Shown here piece by piece: positions 49,303 to 60,900 of a stretch of DNA of 64,000 nt. Numbering within the stretch: the first letter of the stretch is position 1; each line of letters starts with the position of its first letter. The translations under genes and the position numbers were made by a program. The stretch covers positions 5,340,222 through 5,404,221 of the forward strand of contig BROE01000025.1 of the NCBI GenBank assembly GCA_036571765.1, written 5' to 3'. The notes beneath the pieces are model-generated. The model worked only from the letters and a program-made list of their open reading frames with translations, was not told the DNA's origin and searched no databases. This DNA comes from Plecoglossus altivelis (taxonomy: Eukaryota; Chordata; Actinopteri; Osmeriformes; Plecoglossidae).

Positions 49303-50437
49303 CAAAAAATCCTGTTGAGAGATGTTTGGTAGATCACACAAACGTCGGTGGACCAACACCTCAAACCTCACCGCTGGACGACTTGTCTCTAACTCCTCTA
49401 ATCCGAATCGGTGTAAATTATATTCATTTCACACTCACGGTCTACATACTGGCCATTATGGAATCTGTTAAAACACAAACTAGGCATGATTCGTGTTGTG
49501 TGCCGTGAGTGCGGCGTTGGAAAGTAATTTCCATTCCAATTCAAACGAAGGACCCATTGGTATATTGGTGTGGAGGCGCATCAAATACATTTATCTCTTT
49601 TAAACCCGCATTACATCCCAAATCATATCGAAAAGAAATACATCCTTTAGTAACGCATTCCTAACAGCGGCTGAAGTGCGGCAGAGATCTAAGTGTTTTC
49701 AGCTGCACTGAGAGCTGTTACATGCTTCACGCAAACTGCGTAGTGGGAGGAGCTGGTCTTCGAGAGAACGCGCTTTCTTTGTACTCCTGCGGTCCTGCGG
49801 GTCGAAGTCCTCCACAAAAGAATATCCACAAGAAGGCGATAGCGTTTAAAGACAGGTATTGACTGACATCGAAGTTTAATTTTAAACCAATTATGTGTAT
49901 ATTATGTAGGCACAGAGATAAAATTATTCTAAATGTGAGCTAACTTCCCTAACGCAACTTTGTCTAGATATTACATAGTGATGTCAACCACATAATATTC
50001 TGTTGTATTGTTTAGATGTATGAACATGGCATTTGAATGGCGCTAACGTTACTACTTGGGATATAAACCATTAATTTACATTAATACTACGGCATGGTTG
50101 GGGATTTAAATCTTAAACTGATCTCAATACTACGGTATTGCGCGGTGAATTCCAGTCCGCTTTTATTTTGAAGGCCAAGCCAAGAACCATCTTTTGAGTT
50201 ATTTGTAGTGCTTCCGTTGGGTACCGGAAAGATGTCACTGTATTTGTGTCTCTTCCCAAATAGTTTGGTCTCTCATGTGTTACGACAGTATAACAGTTTT
50301 TCAAGCCTCTAAGATTAATGAATTTGCTCGATTGCGTTATATTTTACATGCCGTAACTGGTATGTTAAATTAATTAATCTTAGGGGCTTGAAAGTCGTCA
50401 ACTTTATATCCCCACGATTTCGTTCAAATATCTCCAG
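49303..50437. promoter_or_regulatory. Head-to-head promoter region of the GRK gene and srrd
   Basis: 1.1 kb between two diverging start codons. It must contain the 5' UTRs and promoters of both genes, possibly with non-coding first exons. The part around 49640-49830 is richer in GC and CG pairs than the rest (GGAGGAGCTGGTC, GAACGCGC, CCTGCGGTCCTGCGG) and is the best candidate core. No TATA box was recognised. Confidence 0.45.
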
Positions 50438-52237
50438 ATGACGGATAGAGGCGAGGGGTGGCAGGTGGCCCGTCGAAAGAAGGGGGCAAATCGGACAAGA
50501 AAGCTGTCTCATACGGGTGGTCAGACCCCAGAGCATAGCCAGACACTGGATCTCCAGAGAACCAAGCAGCGAATCACAGAAACCATGTGAGCTCAGTAGA
50601 CGCTAAAGCAGATCTGCAATCAAAAATATATACGTATAACTTTTTTTTACACACATCTTGGTTGAAGTGAGGATAATAAGGCTATTAATAAAAAATATAA
50701 ATGTATAACTTTTCACACATCCTGGTTGAAGTGAGGATAATAAGGCTATTAATAGGCTGATAATTATGTATGCTCTATCATGAGTCTGCCTTTCACACAC
50801 CTTGTATCTCTTTCTCTGCAGGTCTGAGTTGAGGTGTACAAACTTTTGGCCTGAGTGGAAGGGTGTGCCATATCTTGACACCATTTTCTGTTACCTTAGC
50901 AAGGTGTCTTTTACAACCGCACTAACAAAACCCGACTCCTTTCCACAGAGCAACTTACAGGAATTCTGTTGGCTCCGGGATCCTCCATCGCTGGCAGTGA
51001 CCTGGCCCCTGGAGCCTCTGTCTGCATGCCAGAGTGCCAGTGTGAGCGAGATGTGGAGTCTAAGCTTGAATGCGTGTGTTATGGCCTGGGCTCCTTTTCT
51101 TCCTGCGTGTCAGCCCGTTATCAGCTGGCCATGCTGCTCCTCATGCTGGACTCTCTGCAGGTCCAATATTCAGTCTGGGGGGTGTGGCACACATTCACAC
51201 ACATCGATACGAACACACAGTGCAGCTAAATGGCACAATCTGTACGTCTATGTTCCCTCAAGATCCCAGTGAAGAGCTGCTCTTTGTTCGACCCTGTGTT
51301 CTCCTCAGGCGAGAGAGATCTACTGAGGGAGTTGGGCCTCACAGTCCTCACTGAGAATGAGGTATTTGTGTGGTTGTGCCAAGATCAGTGATATACTGTC
51401 TCCACTTTGTCAATGTGTGATTGAACCATGGAGGTGGCATAATACTGGATCTAAATGTATTTAACTTTGGTGGGTTTCTGTACAACAGGAAGGAAAGAGA
51501 CTGGTAACCAGGTCCACTCTGTTTTATCTGATGCATTGTGGGAAAGCACTGTACAATAATCTTCTGTGGAAGAACTGGCAGAGAGAAACCCTGCCCCTTC
51601 TGACAATTGTAGGAAACAGCTTCTCTGGCATACATGAGAGGTGGGTGGGTGTGTGTGTGTGTGTGTGTGTGGGTGTGGGCGGGTGTGTGTGTGTGTGTGT
51701 GTGTTGGTGCACATTAGAGACTTTTTTATCTTTTCTGTTTGTCCAGAATGGTGGAGAGGGAGCTTCAGAGAGACTACACCTACATTGCTCATGTATCCTT
51801 TCACTGTCACCTTAGTTATTGCATCTCATCAGAGAGAACCTGTTTGTGATATTTAGATTAATATCAGAGGTAATCTGTATGATATTTTAATTAATATTTA
51901 ATCAGAGATACCCCATAAGTGATTTAATATGAACATATAATAATTGCTAACCTATATGTGATATCGATCTGTGTGTTATCAGTGATAAGTTGTGAGATGT
52001 TTATATTAAATATGGGGCTGAACCTTAACCTTTCCTGGTGTTCAGGCTGTGGGTGTGGTCTGTGAACAACCCCTTCCCTGCTCCCCCCGCCTACGGGACG
52101 TCTTCAACGACACCGCTCTCATCACCTTCCCACCCGTCAGCCTCAGCAAACTCCCCCGATGCACCTGGGAGCAGGTGCCAGAGCCGCTGTACAAACATTG
52201 CCCCGACCTCGAGATCATACAGAGACAAAACAGATAG
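50438..52237 (+). CDS. srrd: SRR1-like protein (SRR1 domain-containing, SRRD), complete, 7 exons
   Basis: A member of the SRR1 family, named for a plant clock and light-signalling gene; linked in animals to heme and circadian regulation, but its biochemistry is unknown. Exons: 50438-50586, 50822-50903, 50951-51160, 51263-51361, 51489-51640, 51747-51792, 52046-52237. All phases fit; 309 aa against about 339 in human. The N-terminal basic stretch (WQVARRKKGANRTRK) is typical. The SRR1 domain shows CYGLGSF (120-126), RYQLAMLLLMLD, LTVLTENEEGKR, MHCGKALYNNLLW (195-207) and IVGNSF, and the C-terminus has DVFNDTALITFP and CPDLEIIQ. For exon 3 I chose the second AG (after 50950), because only that keeps the frame with exon 2. 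Confidence 0.92.
50621..50754 (+). repeat. Tandem duplication, about 67-bp unit, in srrd intron 1
   Basis: Two adjacent copies (50621-50690 and 50691-50754) share ACACATC(T/C)TGGTTGAAG and TGAGGATAATAAGGCTATTA almost exactly, with length differences in an AT/T run. Confidence 0.9.
51641..51703 (+). repeat. (GT)n tract starting at an srrd donor
   Basis: The srrd exon ending at 51640 is followed by GTGGGTGGGT and then about 55 bases of GT repeat with a few G insertions, so the donor lies in microsatellite DNA. Confidence 0.9.
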
Positions 52238-52429
52238 GAGGTTCCCTCATGGAACAGTAAAGAACACTGGGTTGCCTCTGTGCTAAGGGGCCTGGGTGTT
52301 TGTGCCTGTTTGTGTTTAAGAGAGGATGAGTATTGTGTGTTTCATGTGATTTACTATGTAAGCAATTCTGTTTTATGACTGTATAAATACTACATTTTTT
52401 ACCATTATGTCCCCCCCCCCCTCTTTGAA

Positions 52430-54632
52430 CCGCCACCTTAACACGCCGGAGGAGTTTGAGTGCTTGGATGATCCTAGGAGCTATGTTGTTGGTAAGATCT
52501 CTCAAGGCAAACTGGTCCTAGGTGACTAGCCAGACTAAGCATGGTTTACCCACCCCCCTATGATGACAAGACCAACGAGATCTGCTATGTTGCCCGGAGT
52601 GGCGTTACCGGAGCCCCACCCTGGAGTCAGGCCTGGAGTGGGTGCTCGCAGGCGAGCGCCTGGTGGCTGGGTCTTTGCCCATGGGACCCGGCCGGGTATA
52701 GCCAAAAAAGGCAACGTGGGACCACCTTCCTGCAGGCCCAGCACCCACAGGAAGGAGCGTAGGGAGCCGGTGCAGTGTGTTTTGGGTGGTGGTCAGGGGC
52801 AGATGCCTGGACGACCGAGGCCATGCACACAGTCTCTAGCGCTAGGGACATGGGATGCCGTTTAGCTGGCGGGGAAGGAGCCCGAGCTTGTGCGGGAGGT
52901 CGGGCGTCACAGTTATAGTCGGCTTCGCCTCCACGCACAGCTTGGGTTTCGGATCCATTGTCCTCGAGAGGGGCTGGACTCTGCATTTCTCTGGCGTTAC
53001 CCTCAGGGAGAGGTGGCGAGCTGGCGTGGGCTTGCTTATAGCCCCGCGGCTCAGCCGCAACACGTTGTTGATGTTTACCCCAGTGATCCAGACGGTCGAG
53101 TCCGTGCGCCTTCAAGCCAGGGACAGGTCTCTCACTGTTGTGGACGCCTATGGGCCGAATAACAGTGCAGAGTACCCGGCCTTTTTTGAGTCCCTGGGAG
53201 GGGTACTGGACAGTGCACCGACGGGGGAGTCCATTGTTCTGCTGGGGGACTTTAACGCCCACGTGGACAATGACAGTGACACCTGGAGAGGAGTGATTGG
53301 GAAGAACGGCCCCCCTGATCAGAACCTGAGCGGTGTTTTGTTATTGGACTTCTGTGGTAGTCACAGTTTGTCCATAATGAACACCATGTTCAAGAACAAG
53401 GGTGTCCATCAGTGCACGTGGCACCAGGACGCCCTAAGCCGAAGGTCGATGATGAACTTTGTTGTTGTGTCGTTTGACCTGCTGCCGTGTGTCTCGGACA
53501 CGTGCGGGGGAAGAGAGGGGCGAAGCTGTCAACCGATCACCACCTGGTCGTGAGCTGGATCCGTTGGTGGGGGAGAAAGCCGGACAGACTTGGCAGGCCC
53601 AAGCGTAACGGAAATGTCTGTTTGGAATGTTTGGCAGAGCCCTCTGTCAGCAGGATCTTCAACTCGCACCTCTGGGAAAGCTTCTCACAGATCCCGGTGG
53701 GGACTGGGAACATTGTGTCTGAGTGGACCATGTTCTCGGCCTCCGTAGTCGATGCGGCAGCCCAGAGCTGCGGGCGTCAGGTCTCTGGTGCCAGTCGCGG
53801 CTGCAATCCCCGAATCCGGTGGTAGACACCGGAAATAAGGGATGCTGTCAAACTGAAGATGTCCTATCGAGCCTGGTTGGCATGTGGGACTCCTGAGACT
53901 GTTGATGGGTATCGGTAGGCCAAGCGTGCCTCAGTTCGAGTGGACGCAGAGGCAAAAACTTGGGTCTGGGAGGAATTCGGGGAGGCCATGGAGGAGGACT
54001 ATTGGACAGCCTTAAAGAAATTCTGGCAAACCGTTCGCCAACTCAGGAGTAAGAAGCAGTGCTTCACCATCGCTGTTTACGGTGCGGGCGGGGCAGAGGC
54101 TGGGGACCCGGACACAGACTCATCGATCACCCAGGCTGAAGTCATGAGGTGGTCGGTGGGCTCCTCGGTGGCAAAGCCCTGGGGGTAGATCCTGAGTATC
54201 TTAAGTCTCTGGATGTTGTGGGGCTGTCATGGCTGACACTTTTCTGCAACAATGCGTGGCGGCTTAGGACGGTACCTCTGGACTGGCAGACCGGGGTGGT
54301 GGTACCCCCTCATAAGAAGGGGGACCGGAGTATGTGTTCCAACCACAGGGGGATCACACTCCTCTGCCTCTCCGGTAAAGTCTCTATGCCAGGGTACTAG
54401 AGAGGAGAATCCAACAAAGAGGACAATCCAACAGATAGTCGAACCTCAGATTCAGTTGGAGCAGTGTGGTTTTTGTCCTGGTTGCGGAACACTGGACCAG
54501 CTCTATACTCTTTACCTTTGCTCAGGGCCGTCCAGTCCTTGTATATGACCGTAGCAGGAGCTGTGTTCGCATTGCCGGTAGTAAGTGGGACTTGTTCCCA
54601 GTACATATTGGACTCCGCCAGGGAGTTTTAAA
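52430..54632 (+). mobile_element. Decayed non-LTR retrotransposon (LINE) with endonuclease and partial reverse transcriptase
   Basis: A plus-strand element starting just after srrd. The apurinic-type endonuclease part is readable at 52855-53553 (DAYGPNNSAEYPAFFESLGG, VLLGDFNAHVDNDSDTWRG, LDFCGSHSLSIMNTMFK, CTWHQD) and goes on after a frame change at 53487-53600 (STDHHLVVSWIRWW). The reverse transcriptase part spans several frames from about 54149 (VPLDWQTGVVVP, HKKGDRSMCSNHRGITLL, EQCGFCPG) to about 54626 (RIAGSKWD, HIGLRQG). It breaks off there; the catalytic YxDD box is not found. Frameshifts and stops make it a dead copy. I recognise it as an abundant fish LINE but am unsure of its clade. 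Confidence 0.9.
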
Positions 54633-54740
54633 TGTGTATTACCATTGTCACCGAGTGAACCGCCATTAAATGAGCTGTATTGTAAGTCAAAATAAGCCAA
54701 AATCAGAGGAACACAGTTATGTTTTAGTTGAAGTGAAAAG

Positions 54741-54746
54741 TTTATT
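54741..54746 (-). other. Candidate poly(A) signal of the CLUH-like gene
   Basis: Plus TTTATT, minus AATAAA (in AATAATAAA), 187 bases after the stop at 54933. It would place a (CT)n/(GA)n run inside the 3' UTR. Confidence 0.5.
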
Positions 54747-54800
54747 ATTGAATAATTGACAGTGCAGCCCTCTCCCAAATGCCCCACCATAAAGCATGGC

Positions 54801-54806
<6 letters not shown>

Positions 54807-54850
<44 letters not shown>
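54807..54850 (+). repeat. (CT)n microsatellite in the CLUH-like 3' UTR
   Basis: About 44 bases of pure CT, read as GA on the gene strand, between the stop codon and the candidate poly(A) signal. Confidence 0.95.
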
Positions 54851-54855
<5 letters not shown>

Positions 54856-54932
54856 GTGTGAGTAAAGGAAGAATGACAGTGTCAAAGTACATGTCATTTG
54901 AAACATGTTTCCTGGACTCTTGACCTCGCTGT

Positions 54933-57900
54933 TCAATCTGCTTCTCCATTGGCCGCGCATCCCGCTTCTGTGACCAAGCTGACGGTTGCAACTCCATTTT
55001 TAATAACCTCAGGCTCAGACTGATCACTAACGTTGAGTAGGATTTCCTTAACTTTCATCAAAGTATTGGATTCACACTTTCCAATGGCTGTCTTTACCTT
55101 GCTGTCTGTCCTTGTCTCACCTCCATTTTGTGTCAGACTGTGCCCCTCAAGATCTGAATTTGCCTGGCCTGTGTGAACCTCTGCCTTAGCCTTGCATCCA
55201 ACCTCTTCTCCTCCTGCCTCATCCCTACCTCCAGCCTCTTCTCCACCTGCCTCATCCTTGCTGCCAACATCCCCTCCGGTCTCTGTAGTTGAGGCCATGT
55301 CCCCAGCTGCTTCCTCAGTAGGCTGCTGAATGCGGCCGTTATCATCTGGGACCACTGACTCCTCCCCTCCTGGCTGTTTATCCAGGTTCTCTCTGCTCCC
55401 CTGCAGAGGGTCCTCTTTGTTCTCCTCCTCCCCTCCGTTCTCCTCCCCAACTCCATTCTGTCTCAGTTCTTCATGTGAAGTGTTCTCTCCAGTGTTCTGA
55501 GCAGCTCTGTTGGCTTCCTCAGCTTCCCTCTGCTCTCTCAGCTTCTGTCTGAACTGCTGGAGGCCACTAGGGAAAACAGGCATAATGAGTGACTCTGCTT
55601 TCATGTACTCACAGACACAAACAAGCTGGATTCTCTCTGACACTGACATTTGGTTTATGGTTGGTTCAAAAGATACTTTCTTACTGCTCGAGGGTTTACC
55701 TGTCTGTGCTCTTCCTGACCCCTGTAACCAGAACCAGCTGCTCCAGAATGGTCTCAGTTGAGGGGGACAGAGTCTGCACACACACATACATGCGCATACA
55801 CACAGGTTTACATGAGACTTGTTCATCATACAAACTGGTATGAGTAGCTCTGGTGTGAGTACCCAGGTGTGTGTGTGTGTTTACCTAGGTGTGTATATAC
55901 ATGTGTGTACCTCAAGTGTACATGTGTCCATGAGTTCTGCTTTGCCCTTTCTCAGAGAGCGTTCAACGCGCACTGCATTCTGTGTAATGGTGCTCAGGAA
56001 ATCCGAGCTGCAGCGTGTCTGAGGGTGGTCCTCACCATGCTGAAGGAGGAAACAAGGTTACACACACACAAACACACACACTCACACATACACTCATAAA
56101 TACTGACCAGGCTGGTGAAGGCAGCCAGGGCTTCCCTTTCATGGTTGATGGCAGAACGATAGTCCCCTGCTAAACACATTGACTGGGACAACAGGTGCTG
56201 ACTGTGAGAGGAGAAAGGGGAGATTAAAACAGAGAGCAGCCTTACAGCTCCACAACTACAACTTGACTCGAAGAATTCCACTGGGTGATTCTACAAACTG
56301 AAAATTGTCAAAGGCTGAAGAGGACACCTGAGAGCTGTCCGCAGGTCTTTTGATCCGAAGAAAGAAGTGTTGAGTTTGAGTGCGTTCCGTAAGTATTGGG
56401 ATGATTGCTCTCCTGTCAATACAAGCCCTAGGCAGCCCTGAGAGGAGAATAGAGGAATATGGAGAAAAAGAGAAGGGAGAGACAAAGAGGGACAGAAAGA
56501 GACAGAGTGAGAATACTGAACAGGGACTGAAAGATGCTGACTGCTTTCAGCAGAGTTATGCATGAAGGTTGGCAGGTGTGTTCTCTCACGTCCAGCATGG
56601 CAGCGAAGGGGTGGTCTTCACCGTGCACGGTCAGCATCAAGAGACGAGCTCGGAAGAGAGCGCGCTGGGCCAGAGCCTGCTCTCCACCTGCATATACGTA
56701 CACTGCCAGCAGCACCTGCGAGACACACACCATTATACCATTGCTTTTTGGTGGCATGGGTGGTTGGTATTTATACTTAGGAGTGAGTTTAACCAGTTCA
56801 ACTGGTTCATGTGGTTTTACTCACATATTGCTGGATGGTGTTGGGGTGGTCAAAGCCGAGCACTCTTTCACTGATGACCACAGCTCTCAGCTGGACACTC
56901 CGTGCCTGGGGGTAAGGGGGTAACAGGGTCAGTCAAGGCAAAGGGATATGGCTAGAGTGTGTGTGTAAGAGTGTATTTGTCCATCCTTTTGTGTGTGCAT
57001 ACATGTGCATATGCCTTTTTGTGTGCGTGTCTGTGTGTATTTGTGAGTCTGTTCACCTCAGCTGGTTGTCCCTTGAGATAGGCCACCTTGGCCATCAGAC
57101 TAAGACAGTGGCAGGCCTCTGGGTGAAGGTCGTCACACACTCGACCAAACAGATAGGAGGCCTCCTTCAGACACTCATATGCTGGTTCCAACAGGCCTGG
57201 AGAGATACAAATGCATATCACAAACACCACACATGCAAACACAACACACACACACACACACACACAAATAAACACTCTTGTCTTAAGCTCCACAGGCAAT
57301 ATAATATGAAATTTAAGAAAAATAGAAACTAAATATTTTTGTTATGGGAGTATGCATACCACCAAAGGTAGGTAGTGTGACTACAGCGGCAACGTGACAA
57401 AAGGCAAACATTTACAAATACAGATACTGAAGACAAAAAGGTTGTTAACCAATATTTCAGATGACTTGACAATAGGATGGTTTACAAAGGTAGGTTGTGG
57501 TAGTGTGTTTTGGCATAGGGTCTATTGTGTAGCAGAGCCTGTTTAGCATCAATGTCACCTTTCTTCATGTTGCTCTGAGCAGCACGGAATGCTGCCGAGG
57601 CATCGGCTGTCGTGATGGTGATGTGTTTGACGATGGGGAAGAGGTTTAGCACGTCGTCAGGGCCAAAGGCAGCCTTGTTTCGGTTGTCAAGGACGTAGTC
57701 TCTCAGTCTGAGCTGGGAGGACCAGAACAATCAACACCCTACAGCAGACTCACTTTACTACTGCAAGTTACCACTGTTCACTGAACAGCCATTGTTCAAA
57801 GTTTTTAAAGTAACAGTTTACTGTATGGGGCATGAACTGATCATCTATAAAGGTAACACAAAATAAAGTTGCTGGCACTTCTGAGTCTGTGTGTGCATAT

Positions 57901-60900
57901 GTGTATTAGCATGAGTGTGTGAGTGCATTAGTATGAGTGTGTGTGCATTAGCATGAGTGTGTGTGTGAACCTGCACTCCAGTCTTCAGGCAGAACTCTCG
58001 AAGCAGAGACAGTTTTTGCAGCCTATATAGCTCTCCCAGGTGGTCAGGACCGGAACTACAACACAGATTGCGTTGAAGAAGTTACCAACCAAGACCACTA
58101 ACCAATATGAGCATAGGAAGTTAGGAATGAGCCATTTGACGGCAGATTAAAAAAACAACAACATAAACTTAAACTCAAGCTCAATCTCACCACAGTTTGT
58201 CAGTGATACCATAGGTCTCTGTAGCATCCTGGGCAATCAAGTTCCAGAGCTCAACTCCACTGAGCATGCTCCAGGTTGTGCTATCGGAGGCCCCACCTCC
58301 TCGACCACGCTTCCTGGACCGCTTCTTAGTCTCCTCCCCCACAGGGGCGGAGCTGAAGTGAGAAACTAATAGGCAGCAGAGGAAGTGACTGACAGCTGCT
58401 GACAGACAGGAGATCTCCACCCCCTAATGAAAAAGAGCTAGATCACTATAGATACAGGACAGACAATTTCACCGTTCTTGTTCCAAAGTTGTGTATAGAG
58501 GCTCTGCAAAATATTTGCTTTGCAGAGAAAGCATGACTATAGTTATTGAGTCTTAATTCCTTCACATGACAAAACCATGTGGGGAACCCTGATGTGTTTT
58601 AAATTTTTAATACCTGCAGGAAGTTATTGAAGATGCGCTTGGAGGAGCGAATCACAATTTCTCCAATGGCCAACCTCTAGGGAAGAAGAGGAGAGACATA
58701 AAAAAGTGAGAGAAACTGAGAGAAATATTGGAGGTTTGGAGATAGGATTTTGTCCTGTAGCGCTGACCATAATGTGCCTGAGTTGCTCCTTGTGATCGGA
58801 TTGGCTGATGGACTTGGTCAGATGACCTAGGTAGCGAAGGTTGATGCCTTTTTGGTGCAGAGCTTGTGTGAGGGTGGCGCCATCTAAAGGAACCTTTATA
58901 CCTTGCAGGCAGTCCTCAATCTGTCCACACAAACAGTTATTATGGCAATGCCCTTTTAACACTGAATACTTCTTCCAACAAAATAGCAAATTAATAAAAG
59001 CCAGCATGTGGTAAACAGTGTTGTGCGTGTGGAGCAGGTGGAGGGACTCACAAAGGCAGGGATCTGGTGGGTGGTGATGAAGGCAGCGGCCTCTCTTAGG
59101 AGCCTCTTCTGCAGGCGAATGCTTGTACCATCACATCTGGGAAAGTCCACCCCTTCACACCCCACCCCACGGTTTCATTAGGACACACTGTAGCTTTGAG
59201 GATGTGTCTGTGTAGTGTGCTGGAATTGAGGAGCAAAAAATAGAAACAGGGAGAGAGAGAGAGCAATAGAGAAAGACAGAAAGAGAGAGAACAAGACAAA
59301 GAAGAGAGGAGGATTTCTACCTTGATTGAAGATGTTGGGGTTCAAGCGCATTTCAAAGATAATATCACTGACTGAGCCCACGTCCCTACAAGCACCTCTG
59401 ACTGCGTTCGTTCCTCTGGCGTCACCTGTGATACACACACACAGTGCAAAAAAGGTCAGAAATCAGTCATGTTTTACAAGGTATTAAAGTGTGTAGCGTG
59501 TGTAAAAATGTCGAAAACACACACACTCTAACCTGGTTTCACACACTCCTCCACTCCTCCGTTCTCCTCCATCCTCTCCCTGACACGCTTGGTGAACTGT
59601 GACTGCCTATAAAGGACGAAGAGATGGAGAAGGAGGGAGGAGAGACGGAGAGACGGAGAAAGAAATTAGAGAGATTACCTTAATGATCTCCATGGTAACT
59701 TTTCTCCCAAATCAAAACAAGATGTCAGTCAACCAGTGAGTATTTTGCTAGCCATGGTAATGCAATGGCGGTAGCCAGTGTGACCATGAAACTCACTTGT
59801 GCTGAGCAAACTCGTATATCAGCTCAGGCCTCAGTCGGCACAGTCTGTGAGGGAACGTCCAGGGAAGACCTTTCTCTGAGTGGTGCCTTTCCAGCCATCC
59901 CTCTCCCTCCTTTTCATCCAACTCTCCTCCACTGCCTTTAATTCCATCTCCCTCTCTTTCCCCCTCCTCCTCTACCCTGGTCTCTCTGTCAGGGCAGTAG
60001 TTGGCATCCACTGGCAGGGTCCTGAACAGGTTGAGCAGGTAGAACCTTCCGTCTGGCCCTAGGACACCCTGAGCATCCACCGAGGTGAACAGGGGCACCT
60101 GCTGGCCATTGGGAGCCAGTACGGCGTGTCTTTGCAGGGAGAGGGCCTTGGCAGCCTGGGCCAACAGCTCCAGCAGCCGCCTGCGGTAGGGAGACTCCTG
60201 CGGCCCTGCGGACACCCCGTACAACAGGCCCCTGAGATGGTGGGGAGGGAGGATTAGAGTTATCAGAGGGAGGGAGGGAAGAGGCCCCACCTCTCCCCCC
60301 CCCCCCCCCGATACCAGCACTACGTGTGGGGTCCATCCAAGCCCATGTTTGCATAGGGATGAGGAGTGTTGAGATGGAGGGAGTACCTACCTGGGGGGAG
60401 GCTGTGGCTCCTTGCCCTGTTCCAGATTCCCCTCCAGACCAGGGGCCAGACCCTGGGCAGACAGGCGGACCCCTCGGTAATCCACAGTGGCAGTGGGGAG
60501 TGTGTGCAACCCCTGTAGAGGCCCCCCTAGGTCGCTGTACAATTGTACACCTCTCAGCTCCAGCTTCTGTGCAGCCCTAACACAGATACAAAGGTTCCAA
60601 CAACAGAAATACCTGTGTCTAGCAGAGGACGATGTAATTTCTGGTAAAATCTCTTACCTGCGTCCCCTCTCCCCATCCGCAGCCCCCCCCGCACCCCCCC
60701 GGCTGAGGAACAGCCCGCCCCACAGAAAGCTAGGGTCATCTGGGCCTCCACTGATTGGCTCCACAAAGCCATCCATCACAGTCTCTGCAGCCTGAGCTGC
60801 TGCCCACACAAATGCGCTATTTACCTGAGAAAAATAGAGGGAGAGAGATAGAGAATGGGAAAAAGAGGGGCATTGAGATGGCAAAAGTGAAAGAGAGGGA

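Noticed and set aside
52627..53262. Minus-strand 211-aa frame
   Set aside because: Antisense of the LINE endonuclease region; the plus strand carries the recognisable protein.
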